A stretch of 64,000 nt of DNA from Chryseobacterium sp. (GTDB lineage: Bacteria; Bacteroidota; Bacteroidia; Flavobacteriales; Weeksellaceae). The DNA lies in the NCBI RefSeq assembly GCF_008831505.1, contig NZ_CP044507.1:1550001-1614000 (forward strand), given 5' to 3'. Position numbers and translations under genes: made by a program. This document shows positions 1 to 8,755 of the stretch, one piece after another. The notes beneath the pieces are model-generated. The model had not been told where the DNA came from and did not search any database. It worked only from the letters and a program-made list of their open reading frames with translations. How positions within the stretch are numbered: position 1 is the stretch's first letter; each line of letters starts with the position of its first letter.

Positions 1-366
1 AAATTTTTTGACCGCGACCCCATTGAATGGAAAACACACCGCAACACCAACCTTTACACTACCCTGTTTAATTTAAAACATAGAAACCGCGGGCTTTGGA
101 ACGGCAGGTACGGCGGTGAAATGGAGCGTATGACCAACGACTGCATGGAGCATATCATTTCGCTTGTTCGGGAGAAAAAGGGCGACAAGGTGCTGGCGGT
201 CTTTAACCTCAGCCCCAAAAAAGTGAATGTCACCCTGGACACTTCGGAGCACGCAGGCACCTATACCGAACTTTTCAGCGGTTCAGATAAGATTCTGCTA
301 AAAAGTTGTCACCTTGAACTGGAGCCCTGGGGATATTTGGTCCTGTTCAGATCCAACTTACGGTAA
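1..366 (+). CDS. Alpha-amylase family (GH13) protein, C-terminal part
   Basis: Only the last 121 codons lie in the window; the reading frame is open from base 1 to the TAA at 364. The first residues (FFDRDPIEW) match the stretch FFEKDPIPW in the complete GH13 amylase at 6717-7994, which lies just after the (beta/alpha)8 barrel, so this is the barrel end plus the C-terminal beta domain. The last strand (LEPWGYLVLF) parallels LEPGGFAVFQ in that paralogue. GH13 enzymes hydrolyse alpha-glucans; substrate and location cannot be judged from this fragment. The final codons and stop overlap an intergenic repeat module (see 353-447). Confidence 0.8.
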   Translation, partial: KFFDRDPIEWKTHRNTNLYTTLFNLKHRNRGLWNGRYGGEMERMTNDCMEHIISLVREKKGDKVLAVFNLSPKKVNVTLDTSEHAGTYTELFSGSDKILLKSCHLELEPWGYLVLFRSNLR

Positions 367-447
367 TAAACTATAATCTCTGTCTGATTTCTGACATCTG
401 ACATCTGACATCTGACATCTGACATCTGACGTCTGAAATCTGAAATC
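353..447. repeat. Heptameric TCTGACA short tandem repeat
   Basis: Eight consecutive heptamers run from 390 to 445: five exact TCTGACA, then TCTGACG and two TCTGAAA. Just upstream, CAACTTACGG followed by a TAATAAACT-like stretch (353-371) is also found before the same heptamers at about 59367-59385 and 59000-59015. The repeat therefore begins inside the last codons of the amylase gene. It belongs to a dispersed family seen in five gaps of this window. Confidence 0.85.
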
Positions 448-558
448 TTTAGATCTTACAAAATTCCACGAGCTATTAATCTTCCGATCGGAACCGCTGG
501 GTCGGACAGTGTTTTTTAATTATTAAGCCTCATCTTTGCAGAATTAAATATTCAACCC

Positions 559-1551
559 ATGTCTACAGAAAAAACAAGACTTCATATACGCAATAAAAAC
601 CGTGAACGTTACGACCTGAATGCCCTCAAAGAGGCTGAACCGGCACTCGGGAATTATATTAAACCCAATAAATACGGTGACGATTCGGTGGAATTTGCGA
701 ATCCTGAAGCGGTTAAGTTGCTCAACAAAGCATTGCTGAGCCATTATTACGGAATAAAGCACTGGGACTTCCCGGCCGATAATCTCTGCCCTCCCATTCC
801 GGGCCGTGCCGATTATCTGCATTATATGGCAGATTTGTTGGGTCAGAGTAATTTTGGGAGTATTCCGGAAGGAGAAAAGATCACTGTACTCGATATTGGC
901 GTGGGTGCCAACTGCATTTACCCCGCCCTAGGCGTGAGTGAGTATGGCTGGAAATTCGTAGGTTCGGATGCGGATCCAAACTCCGTAGCTTCCGCGGGCA
1001 AAATTGCGGAGTCCAACGAACAGTTAAAGGACAATGTTGAAATTCGCCTCCAGCCTGATGCTGATTCTGTATTTCATGGCATAATCGGCGATGGTGAGCG
1101 CTTCGACTTCACGCTTTGCAACCCTCCTTTCCATTCCTCGGAAGAGGAGGCAGAAAAGGGTACACAGCGGAAAGTCCGCAACCTCACCGGAAAAAAGGCT
1201 GCAGAAGCGGAACTGAATTTTTCCGGAATCAGTCAGGAACTTATCTATCCCGGGGGTGAAATAGCCTTTATACGCAAAATGATTAAGGAGAGCCGTGCCT
1301 TTGGCAAAAACTGCTACTGGTTTACGACGCTGGTTTCTAAAGAGTCCAACCTGAAAAAGGTGTACAGCGCACTGGAAGAAGCCCAAATCGTGTACAGAAA
1401 AACCATTCCGATGGGTACCGGCAATAAGGTGAGCCGCATTGTAGCCTGGACTTTCCTGACCCGGGAGGAGCAAATGCAGTGGCGCGAAGACAGATGGAAA
1501 GTAAAGACAACGGACGAAAAACAAAAACAGCAGCCGGATAGCAGGGTTTAG
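559..1551 (+). CDS. rlmF: 23S rRNA (adenine(1618)-N(6))-methyltransferase RlmF
   Basis: 330 aa, slightly longer than the roughly 308 aa E. coli enzyme. RlmF N6-methylates one adenine of 23S rRNA with S-adenosylmethionine in the cytoplasm. Visible features are the family N-terminus (HIRNKNRERYDL, 9-20), the conserved NLCPPIPGRADY block (75-86), SAM motif I (LDIGVGANCIYP, 111-122) and the catalytic NPPF of N6-adenine methyltransferases (188-191). The last 20 residues are a charged lysine/glutamine tail. A weak -7-like CATCTTTG lies at 531-538. It stands alone, with a repeat-bearing gap before it and a 117-bp gap after. Confidence 0.93.
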   Translation: MSTEKTRLHIRNKNRERYDLNALKEAEPALGNYIKPNKYGDDSVEFANPEAVKLLNKALLSHYYGIKHWDFPADNLCPPIPGRADYLHYMADLLGQSNFGSIPEGEKITVLDIGVGANCIYPALGVSEYGWKFVGSDADPNSVASAGKIAESNEQLKDNVEIRLQPDADSVFHGIIGDGERFDFTLCNPPFHSSEEEAEKGTQRKVRNLTGKKAAEAELNFSGISQELIYPGGEIAFIRKMIKESRAFGKNCYWFTTLVSKESNLKKVYSALEEAQIVYRKTIPMGTGNKVSRIVAWTFLTREEQMQWREDRWKVKTTDEKQKQQPDSRV

Positions 1552-1668
1552 TTGGCCGCGGAATGCAATGGACCCACTAATCCATAACGGTGATACCTAG
1601 TATCTATATTTCTGCGGAAAAAATGGAATGAATTTTCCATACCTTGGCTGAAGATTAGCCATTAAGTA

Positions 1669-2808
1669 ATGAACCTCAGCAACTTTAACAGGAAAGGATT
1701 TACTTTTAAAAATCATACTCCGGAAGAGGTGTCTCACTTCGAGCGGATTTTTGATGTGTTTAAGGATCTACTGACACACACTTCAGGTGATCTGGAAGAG
1801 GCTTTTGAGTGGCTGGAAATGCTGGATAAGGAGTATGATATCTTCACCGATGAGTATACAATTGCCGATTTCGAAGAAGATCTTAAAAAACGCGGCTACA
1901 TTAAAGAAGAGATCAGACCCGAAGAAGGCAGTACGAGCAGCGGAAAGGGCCGGAATATTGTTACGCCCAAACTTGAGAAGGCACTCCGGGAATTTGCCCT
2001 GGACCAGATTTTCGGCAAACTGAAAAAGACGGGGATTGGCAACCACCGGACCTCCAAAGCGGGTGTGGGTGACGAAAGAGACGGCGAAAACCGCAGTTTT
2101 CAGTATGGCGATGAGCTATCGCACATCAACATGACTGAAAGCCTTAAAAATGCACAAATCAACAATGGTATCACAGACCTAAGGCTTACGGAAGATGATT
2201 TGATGGTGGAAGAAACGCACCACAAAGCCCAGATGAGTACCGTACTTATGATTGACATAAGCCATTCGATGATCCTCTACGGTGAGGACCGTATCACTCC
2301 GGCTAAAAAGGTGGCCATGGCGCTTGTTGAGCTTATTAAGCGGAAATACCCAAAAGACTCGATAGATATTATTGTTTTTGGAAATGAAGCCTGGCCCATC
2401 AAGATCAAAGATCTGCCCTACTTAAATGTTGGGCCCTACCATACAAATACAGTGGCCGGACTCGAGCTTGCCATGGATATCCTCCGGCGAAAGAGAAACA
2501 CCAACAAACAGATATTTATGATCACCGACGGCAAACCAAGCTGTATGAAACTTGCAACGGGTGAGTTGTATATGAACAGCGTGGGCCTGGATGAGACTAT
2601 AGTGAACCAATGTCTTAACAAAGCGGCTCAGGCGCGCCGTCTCAAAATTCCGATCACCACTTTCATGATTGCTCAGGATCCTTACTTACGGCGTTTTGTA
2701 GAAGCCTTCACGGCTCAGAACCAGGGCAAAGCATTCCTTACCGGACTCAGCAACCTGGGTGGGATGATTTTCGAGGATTATGAAAGGAACAGGATCAGAA
2801 GAATTTAG
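1669..2808 (+). CDS. von Willebrand factor A domain protein (metal-chelatase subunit type)
   Basis: 379 aa, no signal peptide or membrane segment. The N-terminal half (1-185) is charged and mostly helical; the C-terminal half is a vWA domain with the MIDAS motif DISHS (196-200), a T near 260 and ITDGKPS (285-291). The AAA+ ATPase gene follows 245 bp downstream on the same strand. By analogy with magnesium chelatase and MoxR systems, the ATPase and the vWA protein should form a metal- or protein-remodelling complex in the cytoplasm; the substrate is not known. The gap between the two genes is filled by short repeats rather than a tight operon junction. Confidence 0.85.
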   Translation: MNLSNFNRKGFTFKNHTPEEVSHFERIFDVFKDLLTHTSGDLEEAFEWLEMLDKEYDIFTDEYTIADFEEDLKKRGYIKEEIRPEEGSTSSGKGRNIVTPKLEKALREFALDQIFGKLKKTGIGNHRTSKAGVGDERDGENRSFQYGDELSHINMTESLKNAQINNGITDLRLTEDDLMVEETHHKAQMSTVLMIDISHSMILYGEDRITPAKKVAMALVELIKRKYPKDSIDIIVFGNEAWPIKIKDLPYLNVGPYHTNTVAGLELAMDILRRKRNTNKQIFMITDGKPSCMKLATGELYMNSVGLDETIVNQCLNKAAQARRLKIPITTFMIAQDPYLRRFVEAFTAQNQGKAFLTGLSNLGGMIFEDYERNRIRRI

Positions 2809-2811
2809 TTT

Positions 2812-3014
2812 AAGATGTCAGATGGCAGAGTTCAGATATCAGACAATAGGGGTAAGAGGTTAGAGGTTGGAAGTTATGAGTCAGAAGTGTAAAGATGAAA
2901 AAAAATTAAAACTCTGGGTTACCGGGAGGAAACAGTTGAATGTTTATGAATTGATTTTAAGATCTAAACTCAAAAGTCTGAAATCTGATATCTGACATCT
3001 TGGCTCTTGTCTCT
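2812..3014. repeat. Intergenic short-repeat cluster between the vWA and ATPase genes
   Basis: Contains AGATGTCAGATGGCAGA-type units at the left end, a GGTTAGAGGTTGGAAG stretch, and at the right end GTCTGAAATCTGATATC followed by CTTGGCTCTTGTCTC. These are the same modules, some reverse-complemented, as in the gaps at 353-447, 36600-37435, 54930-55205 and 58640-59425. No gene or terminator hairpin is evident. Confidence 0.75.
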
Positions 3015-3052
3015 ACTGTACAGCATCTGCCCTCAAAAAACATTAAATAACA

Positions 3053-4507
3053 ATGAAAGAAAGTACAACTTTTGGCGAACTGAAAAAATCAGGATATGCC
3101 CATAAAACCATTTCCAAGGAAATTCAGCAAAACCTTATCGCAAAAATCAGGGCGAAAGAGCCTGTATTTGAAGGCCTTTGGGGTTATGAAGACACTGTTA
3201 TTCCTCAACTTAAAAAAGCATTGCTGGCGGGACATCACATTAATCTGCTGGGATTGCGCGGACAGGCAAAAACACGTATTGCGCGAAGTATGGTAAGTCT
3301 GCTGGACGAATATATGCCCATCGTGCAGGGGTCAGAAATCAACGACAGTCCCTTTCAGCCCATATCAAAGGTGGCGCGCGACCTTGTTGATGAGCTGGGT
3401 GATGAAACTCCAGTATCCTGGGTACACCGCAGCGACCGCTTCTTTGAAAAACTCGCTACTCCGGATGTGAATGTAGCCGATCTCATTGGCGATATCGATC
3501 CTATTAAGGCCGCCACGCTGAAACTGCCTTACTCCGATGAGCGGGTTTTGCATTATGGGATGATTCCAAGGGCCAACCGCTGTATTTTCGTACTGAATGA
3601 ACTGCCGGACCTTCAGGCACGTATTCAGGTTTCACTGTTCAACATCCTGCAGGAAGGTGATATCCAGATTCGCGGTTTCCAGCTCAGGATGCCTTTGGAT
3701 ATCCAGTTTGTATTTACAGCAAATCCCGAAGATTACACCAACCGCGGAAGCATAGTTACCCCGCTGAAAGACCGTATAGGCTCTCAGATCTTCACCCATT
3801 ATCCTCAAAACATTGCCCTGGCCCGGCAAATCACGGAGCAGGAAGCTCGCATTTCTGCTGAAGACAGCGCAGTAATTGAAGTTCCCGATTATGCAAAAAA
3901 CCTGCTTGAAGAGATCGCTTTTGCTGCGCGGAACAGCGAATTTGTAGATACCAAAAGTGGTGTGAGCGCCAGGCTAACCATCAGCGCCATGGAAAATCTG
4001 ATGGCTGCCGCCAAACTTCGCCTTATTGAATCTGATCTGGACCGTACAGCCGTTCGTTTACTTGATATTCTGTCCGTAATTCCGTCTATTACAGGAAAAA
4101 TCGAACTCGTTTATGAAGGCGAACAGGAAGGTGCGGATCATGTGGCCAGAATCCTTATTGACCAGGCAGTAATGAATCAATTTGAAAATATATTCCCAAA
4201 GATTGGCAAACTGGAGAAAGAAGGCGTGAAAACTCCCTATACCGACATTGTCCGGTGGTTTGATGAAAACCAACTTCACCTGAATTATTTGGACAAAGAT
4301 CTAGACTACCGCAATAAACTGAACAGCATAAAACCGTTGGTATCACTTGTAGATGAAAATACCGGCGATCTAGGCGACGGCGACCGCTACTTCTGTATGG
4401 AGCTGGTTCTGTGGGCACTTACCGTGAGCAGGAAATTGGATAAATCCGAAAACGAAAGTAGTTTCACCTATGATTCGCCCGGCATCGGCAAATACTACAG
4501 CAGATAA
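3053..4507 (+). CDS. MoxR/magnesium-chelatase-like AAA+ ATPase
   Basis: 484 aa. The P-loop is a variant, GLRGQAKT (67-74), with GQAKT in place of GxGKT. Walker B is IFVLNELPDL, in which Asn replaces the usual Asp before the catalytic Glu, as in several chelatase-type ATPases. The sensor-1 region reads FVFTANPEDY and is followed by a positively charged RIGSQIF stretch. The partner is the vWA protein upstream (1669-2808); ATPase plus vWA protein is the standard arrangement of chelatase-like remodelling machines. Downstream there is an intrinsic terminator. The biological substrate is not deducible from sequence. Confidence 0.85.
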   Translation: MKESTTFGELKKSGYAHKTISKEIQQNLIAKIRAKEPVFEGLWGYEDTVIPQLKKALLAGHHINLLGLRGQAKTRIARSMVSLLDEYMPIVQGSEINDSPFQPISKVARDLVDELGDETPVSWVHRSDRFFEKLATPDVNVADLIGDIDPIKAATLKLPYSDERVLHYGMIPRANRCIFVLNELPDLQARIQVSLFNILQEGDIQIRGFQLRMPLDIQFVFTANPEDYTNRGSIVTPLKDRIGSQIFTHYPQNIALARQITEQEARISAEDSAVIEVPDYAKNLLEEIAFAARNSEFVDTKSGVSARLTISAMENLMAAAKLRLIESDLDRTAVRLLDILSVIPSITGKIELVYEGEQEGADHVARILIDQAVMNQFENIFPKIGKLEKEGVKTPYTDIVRWFDENQLHLNYLDKDLDYRNKLNSIKPLVSLVDENTGDLGDGDRYFCMELVLWALTVSRKLDKSENESSFTYDSPGIGKYYSR

Positions 4508-4530
4508 AAAAGGTAGCCCATTAAAAAAAC

Positions 4531-4564
4531 AAACCTCTCCGGTATATTTCCGAAGAGGTTTTTA
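4531..4564. terminator. Bidirectional intrinsic terminator
   Basis: AAACCTCTCCGG and CCGAAGAGGTTT form a hairpin at about 4531-4561, with T-runs on both strands. It sits between the convergent ATPase gene and KTSC-protein gene. Confidence 0.85.
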
Positions 4565-4586
4565 ATTTTCATAAAAAGCATCAGGC

Positions 4587-5033
4587 CTAGTCAGCCATTG
4601 CCTCACCTGCCTTGCGGTGGATAAAATTACCATAGATATGGCGCCTGGCAAACCTGCTTGGCGAATCTGCATTTACCATCTTAATATAAGTGTTGCGCGG
4701 AACACCAATGTACTCGTACATTTTACCATTCACATGCTGTATTTTTAGGATCTGTTTTTCATAGTCAAAATCCTGAATATTGGATTTGGAAGTGGTTTCG
4801 CTGTATTCCTCTTTGTACTTCTCCTGCGTTTCGGGATTGATGCTCACCAGAAAATGATAGGCTTCAATCACCGATTTACTGGTGGCTTCAGCCTCGGTAC
4901 GTCCCTCCTCGTCATTTACAAATTTATCCGGATGCGCTTCCTTCATTGTATTTCTGTAAATGGTTTTCAGTTCTTTCAGGGTCACCGTCTTGTCTACGCC
5001 CAGCAGTTTGCGGTGTTCGCCAATTCTTTTCAT
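4587..5033 (-). CDS. J-domain and KTSC-domain fusion protein
   Basis: 148 aa. Residues 8-78 form a J-domain-like helical hairpin with HPD at 34-36 (EAHPDKF), the motif that stimulates DnaK/Hsp70 ATPase activity. Residues from about 92 to the end form a KTSC domain (YEYIGVPRNTYIKMV...SRFARRHIYGNF), a short domain of uncertain function often linked to nucleic-acid-related proteins. No signal peptide, so cytoplasmic. The likely role is a small co-chaperone that brings the KTSC partner to Hsp70; this is inference. Confidence 0.8.
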   Translation of the reverse strand: MKRIGEHRKLLGVDKTVTLKELKTIYRNTMKEAHPDKFVNDEEGRTEAEATSKSVIEAYHFLVSINPETQEKYKEEYSETTSKSNIQDFDYEKQILKIQHVNGKMYEYIGVPRNTYIKMVNADSPSRFARRHIYGNFIHRKAGEAMAD

Positions 5034-5185
5034 ATAAAATAATATTTTGATTCAGGAAATAGAAAGGCATTCGGCTTAAAAAATAATAAGCATCATCCTG
5101 TCTGAATTTCGGGGTGCAAAATTAGGCTTTTAATTTTTAATATGAAGAGTGATAATTAATTACAGATTTATTTTCGCAGAATGAA

Positions 5186-5193
5186 TACCTTTG
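5186..5193 (+). promoter_or_regulatory. Bacteroidota -7 box (TACCTTTG)
   Basis: TACCTTTG followed by CGC matches the TAnnTTTG -7 consensus of Bacteroidota primary sigma factor promoters. No convincing -33 TTTG is found 19-21 bp upstream. It lies 54 bp before the FAD monooxygenase start. Confidence 0.55.
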
Positions 5194-5247
5194 CGCCCTG
5201 TTTTAACCTATAAAAGTGCAGGAAGGATGCGCTTCTTCAGATATTGA

Positions 5248-6699
5248 ATGGATTCGGAATTAAGATGCCGGACCGCCTGTGGTGAGTGTGGCGGAATTGG
5301 AAAGAAAAAGCAGCGCCTTCGCAAAAGTGTGCGTCTCCGTTATGAAAAAGCTTTGAAGACATGGCATTCAGATGGTGCCATAGGTCCCGTACCCTTAAAA
5401 CCAAAGCCTCATTACACCACTTGCAGTGTATGTTCCGGCAGTGGGCTGATACCTTCTGAAAACTATCCTGGACCCGATACCCAGAGATTCCCGCATCTGG
5501 CCATCATTGGTGGCGGCATTGGCGGAACTGCACTCGCGCTTGCCTGTCTGCACCGCGGCATCCCGTTCACTCTGTACGAAAAAGACAACAGTTTCAGTGA
5601 TCGTGCCCAGGGTTATGGACTTACATTGCAGCAGGCCAGTAAAGCCATGGTAGGCTTCGGCATTAATAATCTCGAAGATGGCGTGGTTTCCACCAAACAT
5701 ATTGTACACACACCAGACGGTAAAATTGTGGGCGAATGGGGAATGCGGAAATGGCTGGGGAACAACAGTAAGGCCGGCAGCCGGCGAACCAATATTCATA
5801 TTGCCAGACAGATATTACGGTCGGTACTTCTGAGACCACTGCAAAACAGCGGTTCTGTAAAATGGGGTTATGAACTTCTGCAATTTAACCATTGTGATGA
5901 TCACAGCCTAAACCTGAAATTCCGGGTGAATGATGATGTGGTTGTGGAGAAAGCGGATTTGGTAATAGGCGCTGACGGTATAAGGAGTATTGTAAGGCGA
6001 CAAATTTTAGGGGAAGAAACGCTCCCGCTCCGTTACCTGGGCTGCATGGTAATCCTGGGAATCTGCAGGCTCAGTGAAATTGGCGAATGCGACCGCTCCC
6101 TCCTGGATTCGGCTACTGTCTTTCAGACAGCCAACGGTCATGAACGCATCTATATAATGCCTTACGACGACGTATCGGTAATGTGGCAGCTTAGTTTCCC
6201 TATTCCACAGGAAGAGGCAATTGCTTTACGTAACAGAGGTAATGAAGCCTTAAAACAGGAAGCTATCCGAAGAACCCCCTGGCACGACCCCATTCCGCAA
6301 ATTCTGAACGCTAGCGACCCATCAAAAATTTCCGGTTATCCGGTGTATGACCGTGACTTGCTCACTTCTGAGCTTCTGAATACCTCAGGCGCTTCCACAC
6401 TGATTGGTGATGCGGCACATCCCATGAGTCCGTTTAAAGGTCAGGGAGCCAATCAGGCCCTGCTGGATGCACTGTCACTGGCGCGGGAAATAACAAAAGG
6501 ATGTTCAAATCCAAACGACTGGCAGGATAAAGACATTAGGGAAATCATTCTAAACCGTTTTGAAGCAGAGATGTTGCAGCGCAGCGCCATCAAAGTGGAA
6601 GATTCGGCAGCGGCAGCGGAATACCTGCATTCGGAACTGGCACTGTTTGAAGCGGATGAACCTCGCGGTAAGGTCATCAAAAGAAAGCACAAAGAATAG
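5248..6699 (+). CDS. FAD-dependent monooxygenase with N-terminal zinc-knuckle pair
   Basis: 483 aa. Residues 1-70 carry two DnaJ-type CxxCxGxG units (CGECGGIG 11-18 and CSVCSGSG 59-66) separated by a basic linker, which should bind one zinc. Residues 83-483 are a p-hydroxybenzoate-hydroxylase-type flavoprotein: dinucleotide fold GGGIGG (88-93) with LYEKD at the end of strand 2, GADGIRSIVRR in the middle, and the second FAD motif GDAAHPMSPFKGQGAN from 387. Such enzymes hydroxylate small molecules with NAD(P)H and O2; the substrate is unknown. The start was placed so that the first zinc knuckle is kept. Convergent with the amylase, 17 bp away. Confidence 0.85.
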   Translation: MDSELRCRTACGECGGIGKKKQRLRKSVRLRYEKALKTWHSDGAIGPVPLKPKPHYTTCSVCSGSGLIPSENYPGPDTQRFPHLAIIGGGIGGTALALACLHRGIPFTLYEKDNSFSDRAQGYGLTLQQASKAMVGFGINNLEDGVVSTKHIVHTPDGKIVGEWGMRKWLGNNSKAGSRRTNIHIARQILRSVLLRPLQNSGSVKWGYELLQFNHCDDHSLNLKFRVNDDVVVEKADLVIGADGIRSIVRRQILGEETLPLRYLGCMVILGICRLSEIGECDRSLLDSATVFQTANGHERIYIMPYDDVSVMWQLSFPIPQEEAIALRNRGNEALKQEAIRRTPWHDPIPQILNASDPSKISGYPVYDRDLLTSELLNTSGASTLIGDAAHPMSPFKGQGANQALLDALSLAREITKGCSNPNDWQDKDIREIILNRFEAEMLQRSAIKVEDSAAAAEYLHSELALFEADEPRGKVIKRKHKE

Positions 6700-6716
6700 A
6701 ATTCGCGATAGTAGCT

Positions 6717-7994
6717 CTACTTTTGAAAAACCGCAAATCCTCCGGGTTCCAAAGAAAAATGGGCTCCGTTGGTGAAATCACGCGTTGAAAGTGTAAAAAC
6801 ACAGGTATAAACTCCGGATAGCGATTCTTCTGTAATCTCAAAATTGATTGGTTTTGTGGAAAAACTGAGCACCGTTAGTACTGCGTGCATTCCGTTTTGC
6901 CTTAGGTATGCCAGAATTTTATCATCGGCTGTAGTCTTCAGCAAAAGCGTCCTCACGGCCGGGTCGCCACCCCGCAGCGCCGGATTATTGCTTTTAAGGC
7001 GCAACAGAGTCTTATAGAAGTCATGCAGTTTATTAGTACCGGTCCACGGAATAGGGTCCTTCTCAAAAAACTCAAGTCTTTTTGTGCGCATCGGTATTTC
7101 CTGCCCGTTATAGATGAGTGGCACGCCGTTCCACGTCACTGAAAAGACGGCCAGCGCCTCTGCATAGATCCCATATTTCTCAAATTCAGTACCGTTCCAG
7201 GTATTCTCGTCATGATTAGATGTAAACCAGGCACGCATAGAGCCGTCTCCAATCTCTGAATATCTGGTCAACAGTGTCTTAAGTTCACCTAAAGTAACTT
7301 TGCCATCGCAAAAATCCCTGGTCAGGTGCATCCAGTTCCAGGAATAACTGGCATCGAAAATCTTTCCGTACCCGGGATCATCAAGTTCGTCAAATTCACC
7401 GAGCCAAAAAAGTGGTTTCAGTTTTTCCAGTTCAGGTCTTGCCTGTTGCCAGAAACCCAGTTCCACCCATGCTGCCAGGTCGCAGCGGAATCCGTCTATA
7501 TTTGCTTCCCTAACCCAATATTTCATGGCCTCAATCATGGCCAAGCGCATATCAGGTTTAGAGTAATCCAGTTCAATGATGTCGGCCATTCCGGATGCGG
7601 GTTGAAAATCGCCGGTAAGGGGATCCCGCAGATAGAAATCCGGGTGGGTATTCGTCCACACATGGTCCCAGCCTGTATGGTTGGCTACCCAGTCCATAAT
7701 CACTCTGAATCCGAAGCTGTGCGCTTCATGCACTAAATTTCTTAAATCTTCCAGTGTACCAAATTCCGGGTTTACAGCTGCATAGTTGGCCGCCGCATAC
7801 GGACTGCCCATACTTCCTTTTTTGTTTTTCTGTGCGATAGGGGTGATCGGCATCAGCCACAGCGTTTCAACACCCATATCCCTGAGCCGGGGCAAATGTG
7901 CGGTAAATTCCTTGAAAGTTCCTTCGGGAGTATACTGTCTCAGGTTTACTTCATAGATATTGGTGGTGTGCTTCCACCTGCAGGTTTCATTCAT
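6717..7994 (-). CDS. Alpha-amylase family (GH13) glycoside hydrolase
   Basis: 425 aa with no signal peptide, so probably cytoplasmic. The four GH13 regions are present: DWVANH (region I), GFRCDLA with the catalytic Asp (II), GEFDE with the acid Glu (III) and SNHDEN with the third carboxylate (IV). A C-terminal beta domain follows (from about 345). The family cleaves or transfers alpha-1,4-glucosyl units, here probably maltodextrins taken into the cell. It is a paralogue of the fragment at 1-366. At 425 aa it is compact, consistent with a short B domain. Confidence 0.9.
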   Translation of the reverse strand: MNETCRWKHTTNIYEVNLRQYTPEGTFKEFTAHLPRLRDMGVETLWLMPITPIAQKNKKGSMGSPYAAANYAAVNPEFGTLEDLRNLVHEAHSFGFRVIMDWVANHTGWDHVWTNTHPDFYLRDPLTGDFQPASGMADIIELDYSKPDMRLAMIEAMKYWVREANIDGFRCDLAAWVELGFWQQARPELEKLKPLFWLGEFDELDDPGYGKIFDASYSWNWMHLTRDFCDGKVTLGELKTLLTRYSEIGDGSMRAWFTSNHDENTWNGTEFEKYGIYAEALAVFSVTWNGVPLIYNGQEIPMRTKRLEFFEKDPIPWTGTNKLHDFYKTLLRLKSNNPALRGGDPAVRTLLLKTTADDKILAYLRQNGMHAVLTVLSFSTKPINFEITEESLSGVYTCVFTLSTRDFTNGAHFSLEPGGFAVFQK

Positions 7995-8104
7995 ATTGTT
8001 CTAATGATAGAAGTGTTAAGAACAGCAAGGTCGGGATAATTCCCCAATTATTCCCCGAATGGAGTCCTACAATTCCAGCGAAACAAAATTCGCAGCCGGA
8101 CATT

Positions 8105-8126
8105 AAAAAACCCTGCGGTTGCAGGG
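8105..8126 (-). terminator. Intrinsic terminator of the acidic protein gene
   Basis: CCCTGC-GGTT-GCAGGG hairpin (8111-8126); read on the minus strand it is followed by TTTTTT. It lies 11 bp after the stop of the gene at 8137-8715. Confidence 0.85.
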
Positions 8127-8136
8127 TGTAAATTTC

Positions 8137-8715
8137 TTAATCTTCATCGTCATCATCCAGTGGCTCATCAGCGAAATCCAAAGCATCGTCATCATCAAAA
8201 TCATCATCCTCATCGGCAAAATCACCTTCTTCAAAATCATCGTTGAAACCAAAATCTTCGTCCTCGTCCAGAAGCGGCATCACCGGCTTCTTGCTTTTAC
8301 CTGTACTTTTACCGGGTGCCTTCAGTGGCACCGCACCAAAACGGAAAACGGTTATTGGATAATTAACAGCAGGCTTTTCATCCACCATCTCTACAAGTTC
8401 GCAGAAAAATTCCCAAAGGTCAAGCAGTCCGTACTGAAACTGTGCACGGTCGCCTTCATTTGCGAATGCTTCATCAATATAAACGTCTGACATAATCTCA
8501 CCATCGCCCTCATCGGTCATATCCTCCAGAGGTACGGACTTAATGATGGTCCCGTCTGACTCGAGCAGATTAAAGGCTGACAGTTCCTCACCCTGAAGGC
8601 TGAAGGCACTCTTGATACCTAAATGCAGGTTCCAGAGTGTCTGTTTCCCTTTGATTTCAATATCGCGGAAAATATTGTCCTTGGTATCTAAAATGACGCG
8701 GATTTTATAAACCAT
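8137..8715 (-). CDS. Plasmid pRiA4b ORF-3-like (IS1096 TnpR-like) protein with acidic tail
   Basis: 192 aa. The N-terminal 145 residues match the general pattern of the pRiA4b ORF-3 family (VYKIRVIL...IFRDIEIKG..TLWNLHLGIKSAF), a fold often labelled as an IS1096 passenger although the gene is chromosomal in flavobacteria. The last 45 residues are almost all Asp and Glu with Phe spacers, a strongly acidic disordered tail. Function unknown; the tail suggests binding to a basic partner. It has its own promoter and terminator, so it is a single-gene transcription unit. Confidence 0.75.
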   Translation of the reverse strand: MVYKIRVILDTKDNIFRDIEIKGKQTLWNLHLGIKSAFSLQGEELSAFNLLESDGTIIKSVPLEDMTDEGDGEIMSDVYIDEAFANEGDRAQFQYGLLDLWEFFCELVEMVDEKPAVNYPITVFRFGAVPLKAPGKSTGKSKKPVMPLLDEDEDFGFNDDFEEGDFADEDDDFDDDDALDFADEPLDDDDED

Positions 8716-8755
8716 TATTGCTTTCTTGTATTAGTTTTGCTTAATGTTAACGGTA

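Noticed and set aside
482-493. TTCCGATCGGAA palindrome before rlmF
   Set aside because: Short and without a T-run or second copy; could be chance.
8119-8490. Plus-strand frame opposite the acidic pRiA4b-like gene
   Set aside because: It is the mirror of the Asp/Glu-rich coding strand (Ile, Val and Phe rich) and has no family; the minus-strand gene has a promoter and terminator.
8137-8715. TnpR-like name as evidence of an insertion sequence
   Set aside because: No transposase, terminal repeats or target duplication are seen around the gene; the name is inherited from the family founder.
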